35,426 bases of DNA, taken from the NCBI GenBank assembly GCA_049585815.1, contig JBAVAR010000073.1, positions 1 through 35,426 on the forward strand. The letters run 5' to 3'. Numbering within the stretch: the stretch's first letter is position 1; the number at the start of each line of letters is the position of its first letter. The position numbers and the translations under genes were made by a program. This stretch comes from DATLSM01 sp049585815. GTDB taxonomy: Bacteria > Actinomycetota > Thermoleophilia > Solirubrobacterales > 70-9. The notes below the pieces were generated by a model. That model saw only the letters and a program-made list of their open reading frames with translations. It was not told where the DNA came from and did no database searches. Positions 28,027 to 35,426 of the stretch are shown here, piece after piece.

Positions 28027-28054
28027 TCTAACGTTTAGCACGTTAGACGTTAGA
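28027..28054. promoter_or_regulatory. Three-copy ACGTTAGA operator-like site before fic
   Basis: TCTAACGT (28027-28034), ACGTTAGA (28040-28047) and ACGTTAGA (28047-28054) are one inverted and two direct, one-base-overlapping copies of the same 8-mer. They end 7 nt before the fic ATG in an AT-rich patch unlike the surrounding DNA. It is probably bound by a regulator, possibly the C-terminal winged helix of Fic itself. Confidence 0.7.
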
Positions 28055-28061
28055 GTCGGGT

Positions 28062-29231
28062 ATGGTGAGCTCCGTGGAGCTCGACACGCACGCACAGACC
28101 CTGTTCGGCGAGGCGCGCCGCACCCCGGGTCGCCACGGCTACGTGGCCTACTTCCCGGCGACGATACCGCGGACCCTGGTCCTGCCCGCTTCGACCGTGC
28201 GCCTGCTCGGCGAGGCCGAGGGGGCGCTGGGCCGGCTCGCCGGCGTCGGTCGCCTCCTGCCCAACCCTGATCTCCTCATCCGCCCCTACCTGCTGCGCGA
28301 GGCGCTCTCCTCGACGCGGATCGAGGGGACGCGGGCGAGCATGGCCGAGGTCTTCGAGGCCGACGCCGCTGGCGAGACCCCGAACGCCGATGTCGAGGAG
28401 GTCGTCAACTACGTCGCCGCGATGCGGTGGGGGCTCGAGCGCCTCGACGAGCTGCCGCTCAGCACCCGCCTGCTGTGCGAGATGCACGGCCGCCTGATGG
28501 CCGGCGTCCGCGGCCGCGAGCTCGCCCCCGGCGAGCTGCGCACGAGCCAGAACTGGATCGGGGCGCCGGGATCGACGATCGAGACCGCCCAGTTCGTGCC
28601 CCCGCCGCCCGAGGAGCTACCGGCCCTCCTCGCCGATTGGGAGCGCTTCGCACATGAGGACCCCGAGTTACCGCTGCTGGTGCAGAACGCGCTCCTCCAC
28701 TCCCAGTTCGAGACGATCCACCCCTTCCTCGACGGCAACGGGCGCCTCGGTCGGCTACTGCTCGTCTTCTTCCTCATTGCCCGCAACAGGCTCACCGTGC
28801 CGCTGCTCTACCTGAGCGCGTACCTCGAGCACCAGCGCCAGGACTACTACGACGCTCTCCAGTCGATCCGCGAGATGGGCGATCCGATCCCCTGGGTCGA
28901 CCTGTTCCTGACCGCCGTCGAGACCCAAGCTGACGATGCGGTCCAGCGAGCCCAGCGAATCATCGCCCTCCGAGAGAGCTACCTCCAGAAGGCGGCGACG
29001 ATGGGAACCCCGAACGCCTTCGCCCTGGTCGACCTGATCTGCGAGAACCCGGTGGTCACGACCAGGTCGATAGAGGACCGTCTGAGTGTGAGCCGCCCTA
29101 CTGCGCTGCGCTTGCTGAGGCGGATGGAGGAGCAGGGGGTGCTGACCGAGGCCGATCCGGGAGCGCGAGGTCAGAGGCGGTACGTTGCGCGGGCAATGAT
29201 GGAGGCCGTGGTGGGAGATCGCAATGAATAG
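28062..29231 (+). CDS. Fic-domain AMP-transferase with C-terminal winged HTH
   Basis: This 389-aa protein has an N-terminal Fic_N-like domain with the inhibitory motif S-T-R-I-E-G at 84-89 (the S/T-x-x-x-E-G/N of class II Fic). The Fic core has the catalytic loop HPFLDGNGRLGR at 220-231 (perfect H-P-F-x-x-G-N-G-R-x-x-R), preceded by FETI. The C-terminal ~75 residues (VVTTRSIEDRLSVSRPTALR, LLRRMEEQGVLTEADPGARG) form a winged helix. Fic enzymes transfer AMP or related groups onto target proteins, and the Glu blocks ATP until released. It lies between hsdM and hsdS and overlaps hsdS by 8 bp. It probably regulates or guards the RM system. Confidence 0.92.
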   Translation: MVSSVELDTHAQTLFGEARRTPGRHGYVAYFPATIPRTLVLPASTVRLLGEAEGALGRLAGVGRLLPNPDLLIRPYLLREALSSTRIEGTRASMAEVFEADAAGETPNADVEEVVNYVAAMRWGLERLDELPLSTRLLCEMHGRLMAGVRGRELAPGELRTSQNWIGAPGSTIETAQFVPPPPEELPALLADWERFAHEDPELPLLVQNALLHSQFETIHPFLDGNGRLGRLLLVFFLIARNRLTVPLLYLSAYLEHQRQDYYDALQSIREMGDPIPWVDLFLTAVETQADDAVQRAQRIIALRESYLQKAATMGTPNAFALVDLICENPVVTTRSIEDRLSVSRPTALRLLRRMEEQGVLTEADPGARGQRRYVARAMMEAVVGDRNE

Positions 29232-30495
29232 CTGGACTGTTACCGCGTTAGGCGACGTGTTGACCGTAAAACACGGCTACGCCTTCAAGGGACAGTATTT
29301 CGATCAGGGCGGAACTGTCCGACTGGTAACGCCCGGGAATTTTCATGAGCGAGGAGGATTCAGAGACCGAGGTGCTGCTCAAAGGAGCTACGTTGGGCCA
29401 GTTCCAACCGACTACTTACTGTCCCCGAGATCACTGGTTACTGCGATGACCGAGCAGAGCTCCGGTCTGTTGGGTAGTGCGGCGTTGATTCCGGACGATG
29501 ACTTTACATGGCTTCACAACCAGAGAATTGGCCTCGTAGTTCCTCGCCAAGGGGCGGCTTATAAAAATTACATTTACTACCTTTTCAATAGTCCGGCAAT
29601 ACGGGACAGACTGAGTGAAACCGCTACTGGCACAAAGGTTAGGCATACGGCTCCGAATCGGATTGAAGCTATCTGCATCCAGCTTCCTCCTTATGTAGAT
29701 CAGCGTCGTATTGCGGTGATCCTCGCTGCTTTCGACGAACTTATCGAGATCAACGAGAGGCGGATCGAGCTACTAGAGGATCTCGCTCGATCGCTCTACC
29801 GGGAGTGGTTCGTGCATTTCCGCTTTCCGGGGCATGACACAGTCGAACTCATCGAGTCGGAGCGGGGACCGATTCCGGCGGGGTGGAAGATTCGCCCGCT
29901 TGATGATGTTGCAGCAGTCAACAGGGAAAGCATCAAGGCCGTCAACATCCCTGATCCATTCCTATACCTCGATATTTCAGCCGTAGGAGTCGGAGGCTTT
30001 GAAGTCCCATCGGTCCGACCAGCCGCTGAGGCTCCGGGTCGCGCACGTCGTCGCGCGTCTGACGGAGACATCGTTTGGGCGACTGTTCGCCCAAACCGAC
30101 GAGCACACGCTCAGATCCATAACCCACCACCAAACCTCGTTGTCTCGACCGGCCTGGCCGTGCTCAGCCCGGTCGCCGTTCCTCCAAGCTTCCTGTTCGA
30201 GTACACGGCTTCGGAGGCTTTCAGCAGCTATCTCGTCGGTCGGGCCAGTGGGTCTGCATACCCTGCGGTTCGCCCTAAGGATTTCGGTAATGCACCTGTC
30301 GTTGTACCACCGCAGTCGCTTTTGGAGAGGTTTGATGCGACTGTGGATCCAATCCAGCGCTTACGCAGCGACTTGCGGCGGCAGAATCAGCAGTTCGCTA
30401 GCACCCGCGACCTCCTCCTCCCGCGCCTCGTCACCGGCAGGCTTGACATCTCCGACGTCGACCTCGGCGTTCTCACCCCCGCGGAGATCGAGTGA
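29224..30495 (+). CDS. hsdS: Type I restriction-modification specificity subunit
   Basis: This 423-aa protein has two target-recognition domains: TRD1 (about 1-170, WTVTALGDVLTVKHGYAFKG, ending APNRIEAICIQLPP) and TRD2 (about 205-385, PAGWKIRPLDDVAAVNRESI, ending RPKDFGNAPVVVPPQ). Each is followed by a conserved helix (RRIAVILAAFDELIEINERR; LRSDLRRQNQQFASTRDLLL). This is the standard two-half HsdS design that reads a bipartite DNA site. TRD1 DNA (about 29,250-29,700) is visibly richer in A/T than the helices and neighbouring genes, suggesting domain shuffling by transfer. Its stop overlaps the hsdR start by 4 bp (GTGA). Confidence 0.95.
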   Translation: MNSWTVTALGDVLTVKHGYAFKGQYFDQGGTVRLVTPGNFHERGGFRDRGAAQRSYVGPVPTDYLLSPRSLVTAMTEQSSGLLGSAALIPDDDFTWLHNQRIGLVVPRQGAAYKNYIYYLFNSPAIRDRLSETATGTKVRHTAPNRIEAICIQLPPYVDQRRIAVILAAFDELIEINERRIELLEDLARSLYREWFVHFRFPGHDTVELIESERGPIPAGWKIRPLDDVAAVNRESIKAVNIPDPFLYLDISAVGVGGFEVPSVRPAAEAPGRARRRASDGDIVWATVRPNRRAHAQIHNPPPNLVVSTGLAVLSPVAVPPSFLFEYTASEAFSSYLVGRASGSAYPAVRPKDFGNAPVVVPPQSLLERFDATVDPIQRLRSDLRRQNQQFASTRDLLLPRLVTGRLDISDVDLGVLTPAEIE

Positions 30496-33400
30496 GTCCG
30501 CGCGACTACTCCGAGGACGAGCTGGTCGAGCGACCGACCCTCGATCTGCTCGAGTCGCTTGGCTACGAGATCGTTGACGGGTACGCCGAGACGCTGGGGC
30601 CGGAGGGGCTTGGCCGCGACGACCAGTCGCAGGTGGTGTTGCGGCACCGGCTGGAGCCGAAGCTCGCCGAGCTGAACCCGGAGTTGCCGGCCACGGCGAT
30701 CGAGGCGGCGGTCGAAGAGCTGGCGCGCGATCGCTCCGCGCTGGAGCGCACCCGCGCCAACCGGGAGGTCTATCTGCTGCTGCGCGATGGTGTCACGGTC
30801 ACCTTCGCCGACGACGAGGGTGGGCGCTCGACGGAAACCGTGCGGGTCGTCGACTGGATCCAGCCGTCCAGCAACGAGTTCCTCGCGGTCCGCCAGCTCT
30901 GGGTGGTCGGTCCCCTCCACACCAGGCGCTGCGACATCGTCTGCTTCGTCAACGGGATCCCGCTGGTGCTGCTGGAGCTGAAGGCGTCCCATAAGACGGT
31001 CGAGCAGGCCTACCGCAAGAACCTCCGCGACTACCGCGACACGATTCCGCAGCTCTTCACCCCGAACGCATTCGTCGTCCTCTCGAACGGTTCGGAGACG
31101 AAGGTCGGCGCGACGTTCGCCGAGTGGGAGCGCTTCGGCGAGTGGAAGCGGATCGACGACGAGTCCGAACCGGGGATCGTCTCCCTCGACACCGTGATCC
31201 ACGGCCTCTGCGATCCGGCGCGCCTCCTCGACATGGTCGAGAACTTCGTCGCCTATCTGGAGCGGCCCGGCGGCCTGTTCAAGGTTCTTGCCCAGAACCA
31301 CCAGGTGCTGGGGGTGAACGCTGCGATGCGGGCGCTCGCGGACTCGGCCACGCGCGACGGGAGGCTCGGCGTCTTCTGGCACACCCAGGGCTCGGGGAAG
31401 AGCCTCTCGATGCTGATGTTCACCCAGAAGGTGCTGCGACGCCGACCCGGCAATTGGACCTTCGTGATGGTCACCGACCGTTCCGAGCTTGACGACCAGC
31501 TCTACGAGGAGTTCAAGGACGCCGGGGCGGTCGAGGGGCACCTCCAGGCCGACTCCTCGACGCACTTGCGGCGGCTGCTCGGCGAGGACCACCGCTACGT
31601 CTTCACGCTGATCCACAAATTCCGCCCCCCGGAGGGGGAGCAGATGCCGGTCTGCTCGGATCGCAGCGACGTGGTCGTGATCACCGACGAGGCGCACCGC
31701 AGCCAGTACTCGGCCCTCGCGCTGAACATGCGCCGGGCGCTGCCGAACGCCGGTTTCCTCGGCTTCACCGGCACGCCGCTGATCAAGGGCGAGGAGGAGC
31801 GCACGCGCGAGGTCTTCGGCGACTACGTCTCGACCTACAACTTCCGCGACTCGATCGAGGACGGCGCTACGGTGCCGCTCTTCTACGAGAACCGGATCCC
31901 CGAGCTGCAGATCGTCAACGAGAGCTTCGACGAGGAGATGACCGGGATCCTCGAAGCGGCGGAGCTCGACGAGTCCCAGGAGCGGGCACTCTCGCGGCGC
32001 TTCGCGACCGAGTACCAGCTGATCACCCGGCCCGAGCGCCTGCGCCAGATCGCCGCCGACCTCGTCCGGCACTTCGCCGGGCGCGGCTTCCTCGGCAAGG
32101 CGATGTTCGTCGCGATCGACAAGGCGACCGCCGTGCGCATGCACGATCTGGTCGCCGAGGAGTGGGAGCTCCACCTGGCGGAGCTCCGTGAACGCGCCGA
32201 GAGGTTGCCGGAGCTGGAGCGGATCGGGGTGGACGAGCAGATCGCCTTCATGGAGGGGACCGACATGGCCGTCGTCGTCTCCCAGTCCCAGAACGAGATC
32301 GCCGAGATGCGGGAGGCCGGGCTCGACATCGCGCCGCACCGCGAGCGGATGCTGAAGGAAGATCTCGACGAGCGCTTCAAGGACCCCGATGACTCGTTCC
32401 GGCTGGTCTTCGTCTGCGCGATGTGGATGACCGGGTTCGACGTTCCCTCCTGCTCGACGATCTACCTCGATCGGCCGATGCGCAACCACACGCTGATGCA
32501 GACGATCGCCCGTGCCAACCGCGTCTTCCCCGAAAAGGAGAACGGCCTGATCGTCGACTACGTCGGCGTCTTCCGCCACCTCGAGACGGCGCTCGCGGTC
32601 TATGCCGCGGCGAGAGACGGTGAGCAGGGGGCGGAGATCATCCGCGACAAGTCGGCGCTGGTCGCCGAGCTCGAGGATGAGATCGGCGAGCTGGTGACCT
32701 TCTGCGAACGCTGGGACGTCGACCTCGAAGCCCTCGCCCGGGCCGAGGGCTTCGAGTTCATAGCTCTGCGCGACGCCTCGGTCGAGAGCCTCCTCGTCGA
32801 GGACGTCACCAGGCGGGCCTACCTCGAACGCTCCGATGGGGTGCGGCGGCGCTTCGCCGCGATCCTGCCCGATCCGACCGCCACCGCCCACATCCGGGTT
32901 GTCGGGGTGGCCCGCAATCTCGCCGAGACGATCCGCTCGCTGGACCCGGTTCCCGATCTCTCCCACGTCTCCGGAGCGGTTCAGGACCTGCTCGACCGCT
33001 CGGTCGGCGCGGAGGAGTACGTGATCCGCGCCGCGGCGGATGCGGGGGACGCCGCCCCGCTGATCGACCTCAACGCAATCGACTTCGATGCTCTGGCCGC
33101 GCGGCTCGCGGGCAGGAAGCACTCCTCCGCGCGGCGTATCGTCGGCCAGCTCGAGATGAGGGCCGAGGCGGCGGCGCAGAGGAACCCCAGCCGGAGGGAT
33201 CTGGTCGAGCAGTTACGCCGGCTGATCGATGACTACAACGCCGGCAGCTTCAACGTCGACGAGATGCTGCGCCGCCTCCAGGCGCTGTCGCGCCAGCTCT
33301 CCGAGGAGGAGCAGCGGACCGCTCGCGAGGGCCTGTCGGAGCCCGAGCTGGCTGTGTTCGACCTGTTGACAAGGCCGGACCCCGTGCTGAACGACGATGA

Positions 33401-34295
33401 GCGCGAGAAGGTAAAGCGGGTCGCGCGCGAGCTGATGGAGCACATCCAGGACCGGCTCGTCCTGGACTGGCGGCGCAAGGCGCAGACGCGAGAGGCGGCC
33501 CGCAGCTTGGTCAAGGACATTCTCGAGCAGCTTCCCGAAGACGCGTACGGGCCAGAGGTCTGGGAGCGCAAGGCGGGCATCGTGTTCGACCACATCTTCG
33601 CCAGCTACTACGACGATGGGGGCAGCGTCTACGAGGCGTCCGGGCCGGTCGCCGAGGCTGTTGCGCTGCCTAGGCCAGAGTCACCGTCGATCCCCGCGGC
33701 GATCGAGGTGAGCGAGGTCACGAACGAAGTGCTGGAGAAAATCAAGGCAGACGCTGAGTTCGCCGAGCGGGTCGCGGAGCAGCTTCGCGGGGCCAAAGCG
33801 TTCTTCGCCGTCCCGAGCGAGGAGCTGATCGCGAAGGACGAGACGTTCGACGTCGAGTTCAAGTCGACTGCGCGCTGGAATCTCCGCGAGGGGCGCAAGG
33901 ACAGGCGGATGGAGGATGCGGTGGTCAAGACCGTTGCCGGCTTCCTCAACACTGATGGAGGGACGTTGTTCATCGGCGTCGGCGACGACGGCCGGGCGAT
34001 TGGCCTTGAGCACGACCTTCCCCTCGTCAAGCCGCGGAATGTCGACGGCCTCCTCAACTGGCTCACCACCCACCTGATCAACGCGCTGACACACGCGGCG
34101 GCGATGCGCACCCGCGCCCGGATCGAGCAGCTGGATAGTGGCCAGATCTGCAGAATCGACGTGGCGAGCTCGTCGACCCCGGTCAAGGCCCGGATGAGCG
34201 AGGGCACCGAGGCCTTCTGGGTGCGGATGAACAACAGCACCCGAAGCATCCCCGAGATCCAAGTCGCCGAGTACGTCCGCGACCACTGGAGTTAG
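30492..34295 (+). CDS. hsdR: Type I restriction endonuclease subunit with C-terminal Schlafen/AlbA_2-like domain
   Basis: This 1267-aa protein starts at GTG 30492. The N-terminal PD-(D/E)xK nuclease has Asp148 and E162-x-K164 (CDIVCFVNGIPLVLLELKAS). The SF2 translocase has Walker A TQGSGKS at 298-304, DEAH at 399-402 (VVVITDEAHRSQYSA), GFTGTPL and a later VGVFRHLETAL region. The EcoR124-like C-terminal helical domain (DUF3387) ends near residue 1045 (DRLVLDWRRKAQTREAARSL; FDHIFASYYDDGGS). A normal HsdR stops there. This one adds a linker and, at about 1110-1245, VEFKSTARWNLREG, EDAVVKTVAGFLNTDGGTLF and IGVGDDGRAIGLEHD, the AlbA_2/Schlafen fold. The complex translocates and cuts unmethylated DNA; the extra domain may bind nucleic acid or cleave RNA. 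Confidence 0.95.
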   Translation: MSPRDYSEDELVERPTLDLLESLGYEIVDGYAETLGPEGLGRDDQSQVVLRHRLEPKLAELNPELPATAIEAAVEELARDRSALERTRANREVYLLLRDGVTVTFADDEGGRSTETVRVVDWIQPSSNEFLAVRQLWVVGPLHTRRCDIVCFVNGIPLVLLELKASHKTVEQAYRKNLRDYRDTIPQLFTPNAFVVLSNGSETKVGATFAEWERFGEWKRIDDESEPGIVSLDTVIHGLCDPARLLDMVENFVAYLERPGGLFKVLAQNHQVLGVNAAMRALADSATRDGRLGVFWHTQGSGKSLSMLMFTQKVLRRRPGNWTFVMVTDRSELDDQLYEEFKDAGAVEGHLQADSSTHLRRLLGEDHRYVFTLIHKFRPPEGEQMPVCSDRSDVVVITDEAHRSQYSALALNMRRALPNAGFLGFTGTPLIKGEEERTREVFGDYVSTYNFRDSIEDGATVPLFYENRIPELQIVNESFDEEMTGILEAAELDESQERALSRRFATEYQLITRPERLRQIAADLVRHFAGRGFLGKAMFVAIDKATAVRMHDLVAEEWELHLAELRERAERLPELERIGVDEQIAFMEGTDMAVVVSQSQNEIAEMREAGLDIAPHRERMLKEDLDERFKDPDDSFRLVFVCAMWMTGFDVPSCSTIYLDRPMRNHTLMQTIARANRVFPEKENGLIVDYVGVFRHLETALAVYAAARDGEQGAEIIRDKSALVAELEDEIGELVTFCERWDVDLEALARAEGFEFIALRDASVESLLVEDVTRRAYLERSDGVRRRFAAILPDPTATAHIRVVGVARNLAETIRSLDPVPDLSHVSGAVQDLLDRSVGAEEYVIRAAADAGDAAPLIDLNAIDFDALAARLAGRKHSSARRIVGQLEMRAEAAAQRNPSRRDLVEQLRRLIDDYNAGSFNVDEMLRRLQALSRQLSEEEQRTAREGLSEPELAVFDLLTRPDPVLNDDEREKVKRVARELMEHIQDRLVLDWRRKAQTREAARSLVKDILEQLPEDAYGPEVWERKAGIVFDHIFASYYDDGGSVYEASGPVAEAVALPRPESPSIPAAIEVSEVTNEVLEKIKADAEFAERVAEQLRGAKAFFAVPSEELIAKDETFDVEFKSTARWNLREGRKDRRMEDAVVKTVAGFLNTDGGTLFIGVGDDGRAIGLEHDLPLVKPRNVDGLLNWLTTHLINALTHAAAMRTRARIEQLDSGQICRIDVASSSTPVKARMSEGTEAFWVRMNNSTRSIPEIQVAEYVRDHWS

Positions 34296-34443
34296 CGATC
34301 CAGGGGCGGGCAAGCCCCGTGCCCTGCAACCCCCTCAACTCTCGAGGTGGTCTCCTTCGCCCTACATGTCCGGATTGTGTCGGGGGTGATGAGTCGCGGC
34401 GGAGAAGCAAAAGGCCCCAATGGTGCTCTCTAGCAGGGACGTC
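34296..34443. other. Intergenic region after hsdR with third 15-bp core
   Basis: It holds a GGGGC/GCCCC hairpin (34305-34320) just after the hsdR stop, without a T-run. The third copy of TGTCCGGATTGTGTC lies at 34367-34381. No gene is seen. Confidence 0.5.
34367..34381 (+). repeat. 15-bp direct repeat, copy C, right of the RM operon
   Basis: TGTCCGGATTGTGTC is identical and in the same orientation as 25021-25035 and 26370-26384. Copies B and C bracket the RM operon (26,450-34,295). The flanking similarity seen around A and B is absent here apart from a G-rich continuation, as expected if C is a recombination product or second attachment site. Confidence 0.75.
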
Positions 34444-35253
34444 CTAGTCTGAGTCCTCAACAGGCCCCTCGACAGCTTGATCACCATTGCTCTCGTCGAA
34501 TATCGAGATTGTTCCGTGCGAGTCCTTAACTGACTCCGGCGACCGAGCCGGACCGTCCTCAGATCGAGCCTCTTTCTTTTCTGCAACTAGTGCAGCGCCA
34601 GCCCCTTCCGCATAAACAAGCAATGGCCGCCGTCGTTTCGACCGATCCATCCATCCCTCGAAGTCCACCTGCCTCGCCCGCTTGAAGCTGAGATATGCGA
34701 CATCGAGCAGAAAAACGCGGTGGCGTCGCGATCCAGCGTTCGGCAGAGTCTCTCCGTCGTATAGCAGGTGCACGAACCGCAAATCCTGTAGCTGGTCGAT
34801 CTTGCTCACCAGCGCATTGTCTCTGCTGTCAACCAAGAAGTAGCCGACTTTGTTATGGCGACAAAACTCGCTGAGATCCTCTAGGAGTTCGGTCAGGCCG
34901 GCAGCCTCAGTGGGTGCGTCCTCCCGCAAGTCCGCGAGCTTGGCTTCGGCGGTTTGCCCGGCGGCGGAGTTCACGTCCTCGGCCATGACCCTTTCGCTCC
35001 CGGCCTTTTCACTCGCGCCCCTATTGCGGGCATGCTTGATTGCCTCGCCAGCAAGTCTCAGGTAGTCACGGGGGACGCCTCCTGAAGCAAGGACCAACCG
35101 GCTTAGTGCACCGTCGGTCCAGAGGTCTTGGATCTCGACAGAGACCGCCTTGGCAATGCTTTCGAAGATCTCCTCTAGGAAACTCTTAGTTGAATCGAAC
35201 AGTTGCAATGAGCGGTCTAGCGAAACTACGTTTGCGTCCTGGGTTGGCTGCAT
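34444..35253 (-). CDS. C-terminal part of an AAA-type ATPase (5'-truncated)
   Basis: The 269-codon frame from ATG 35253 reads SLQLFDSTKSFLEEIFESIA, LSRLVLASGGVPRDYLRLAG, SEFCRHNKVGYFLVDSRDNA and DLRFVHLLYDGETLPNAGSR, then FLLDVAYLSFKRARQVDFEG. The A-S-G-G-V-P-R-D-Y-L segment is the sensor-2/lid region of a group of large bacterial AAA ATPases. No Walker A or B is present. The frame continues upstream in homologous style to about 35345 (SRYWTTPYKGGTPPQGM) and then stops, so 35253 is not a natural start. It is a fragment, perhaps frameshifted at about 35320, and the N-terminal part is absent or beyond the window. Its disordered acidic tail ends VEGPVEDSD. Confidence 0.6.
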   Translation of the reverse strand: MQPTQDANVVSLDRSLQLFDSTKSFLEEIFESIAKAVSVEIQDLWTDGALSRLVLASGGVPRDYLRLAGEAIKHARNRGASEKAGSERVMAEDVNSAAGQTAEAKLADLREDAPTEAAGLTELLEDLSEFCRHNKVGYFLVDSRDNALVSKIDQLQDLRFVHLLYDGETLPNAGSRRHRVFLLDVAYLSFKRARQVDFEGWMDRSKRRRPLLVYAEGAGAALVAEKKEARSEDGPARSPESVKDSHGTISIFDESNGDQAVEGPVEDSD

Positions 35254-35426
35254 TCCCTGCGGAGGAGTGCCACCCTTGTATGGAGTCGTCCAGTATCGAG
35301 AGGTTGTCCGGATCCCCGTGGAACTTCGACGGCGATCCCCACTTGACGATCACACCGTAACGGCCTCGGCGACCTCCTGACGATCGGTGTTCGGTTCCGT
35401 GGTGTGCAGAGTGTGGCGCTCGATCG

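Noticed and set aside
30387..33122. Very long open frame (911 codons) on the minus strand
   Set aside because: It lies exactly opposite hsdR/hsdS and is rich in R/D/G/E/H shadows of codon-biased DNA; no conserved motif is seen.

Overview
The window is high-GC DNA from an actinobacterium. The best guess is the Thermoleophilia/Solirubrobacterales branch. This rests on secreted proteins built from GAV-type repeats, a LytR-CpsA-Psr protein, ECF sigma factors carrying membrane and Pro/Ser-rich tails, and small secreted proteins ending in RYGF. It is an inference from protein style, because there is no rRNA or other marker gene. No tRNA, rRNA, CRISPR array or intact transposase was seen. The whole window is accessory DNA dominated by mobile-element, toxin-antitoxin and defence genes, with many broken remnants.

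Region 1 (1-10,400) is a mostly minus-strand module of an integrative/conjugative or plasmid-like element. In transcription order it holds: a nested inverted repeat (10241-10366, candidate oriT or replication origin) beside a G-poor, C-rich stretch; a 108-aa hypothetical; an SSB-like OB protein; a Phd/VapC pair; a small hypothetical; a second SSB-like protein; a replication-relaxation family protein; a DUF3072-like protein; a VirD4/TraD-type coupling ATPase; a third SSB-like protein; a membrane-tailed ECF sigma factor; a Phd antitoxin with a decayed VapC; a MazF/PemK pair; a Pro-rich membrane protein; and the start of a TcpC-like transfer protein cut by the window edge. A 73-bp intergenic repeat occurs twice.

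Region 2 (10,400-24,900) is a patchwork of secreted proteins, small regulatory genes and TA modules: HicAB, two nucleotidyltransferase modules, VapBC twice, and HEPN/MNT. It also holds a NYN RNase, a MerR regulator with a divergent 19-bp-spacer promoter, an LCP protein and much gene debris. The debris includes two 3' fragments of an RYGF-ending secreted protein, a 5' NYN duplicate, and remnants of an isochorismatase-like hydrolase, an M20 peptidase, a VapC and a cytochrome P450.

Region 3 (24,900-34,400) contains three copies of a 15-bp sequence (25021, 26370, 34367). The first two lie within a longer ~130-bp repeat that encodes the same protein C-terminus. They separate a small cassette (decayed HNH nuclease, small membrane protein) from a four-gene Type I restriction-modification operon, hsdM-fic-hsdS-hsdR. 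HsdR carries an extra C-terminal Schlafen/AlbA_2-type domain, and the Fic protein has its own HTH and a three-copy operator-like sequence in front. To the right (34,444 onward) is the C-terminal part of an AAA-type ATPase.

As a whole, the conjugation module would supply mobility. The TA modules would stabilise the element. The RM-Fic-AlbA_2 cassette looks like a defence island bounded by site-specific recombination scars.
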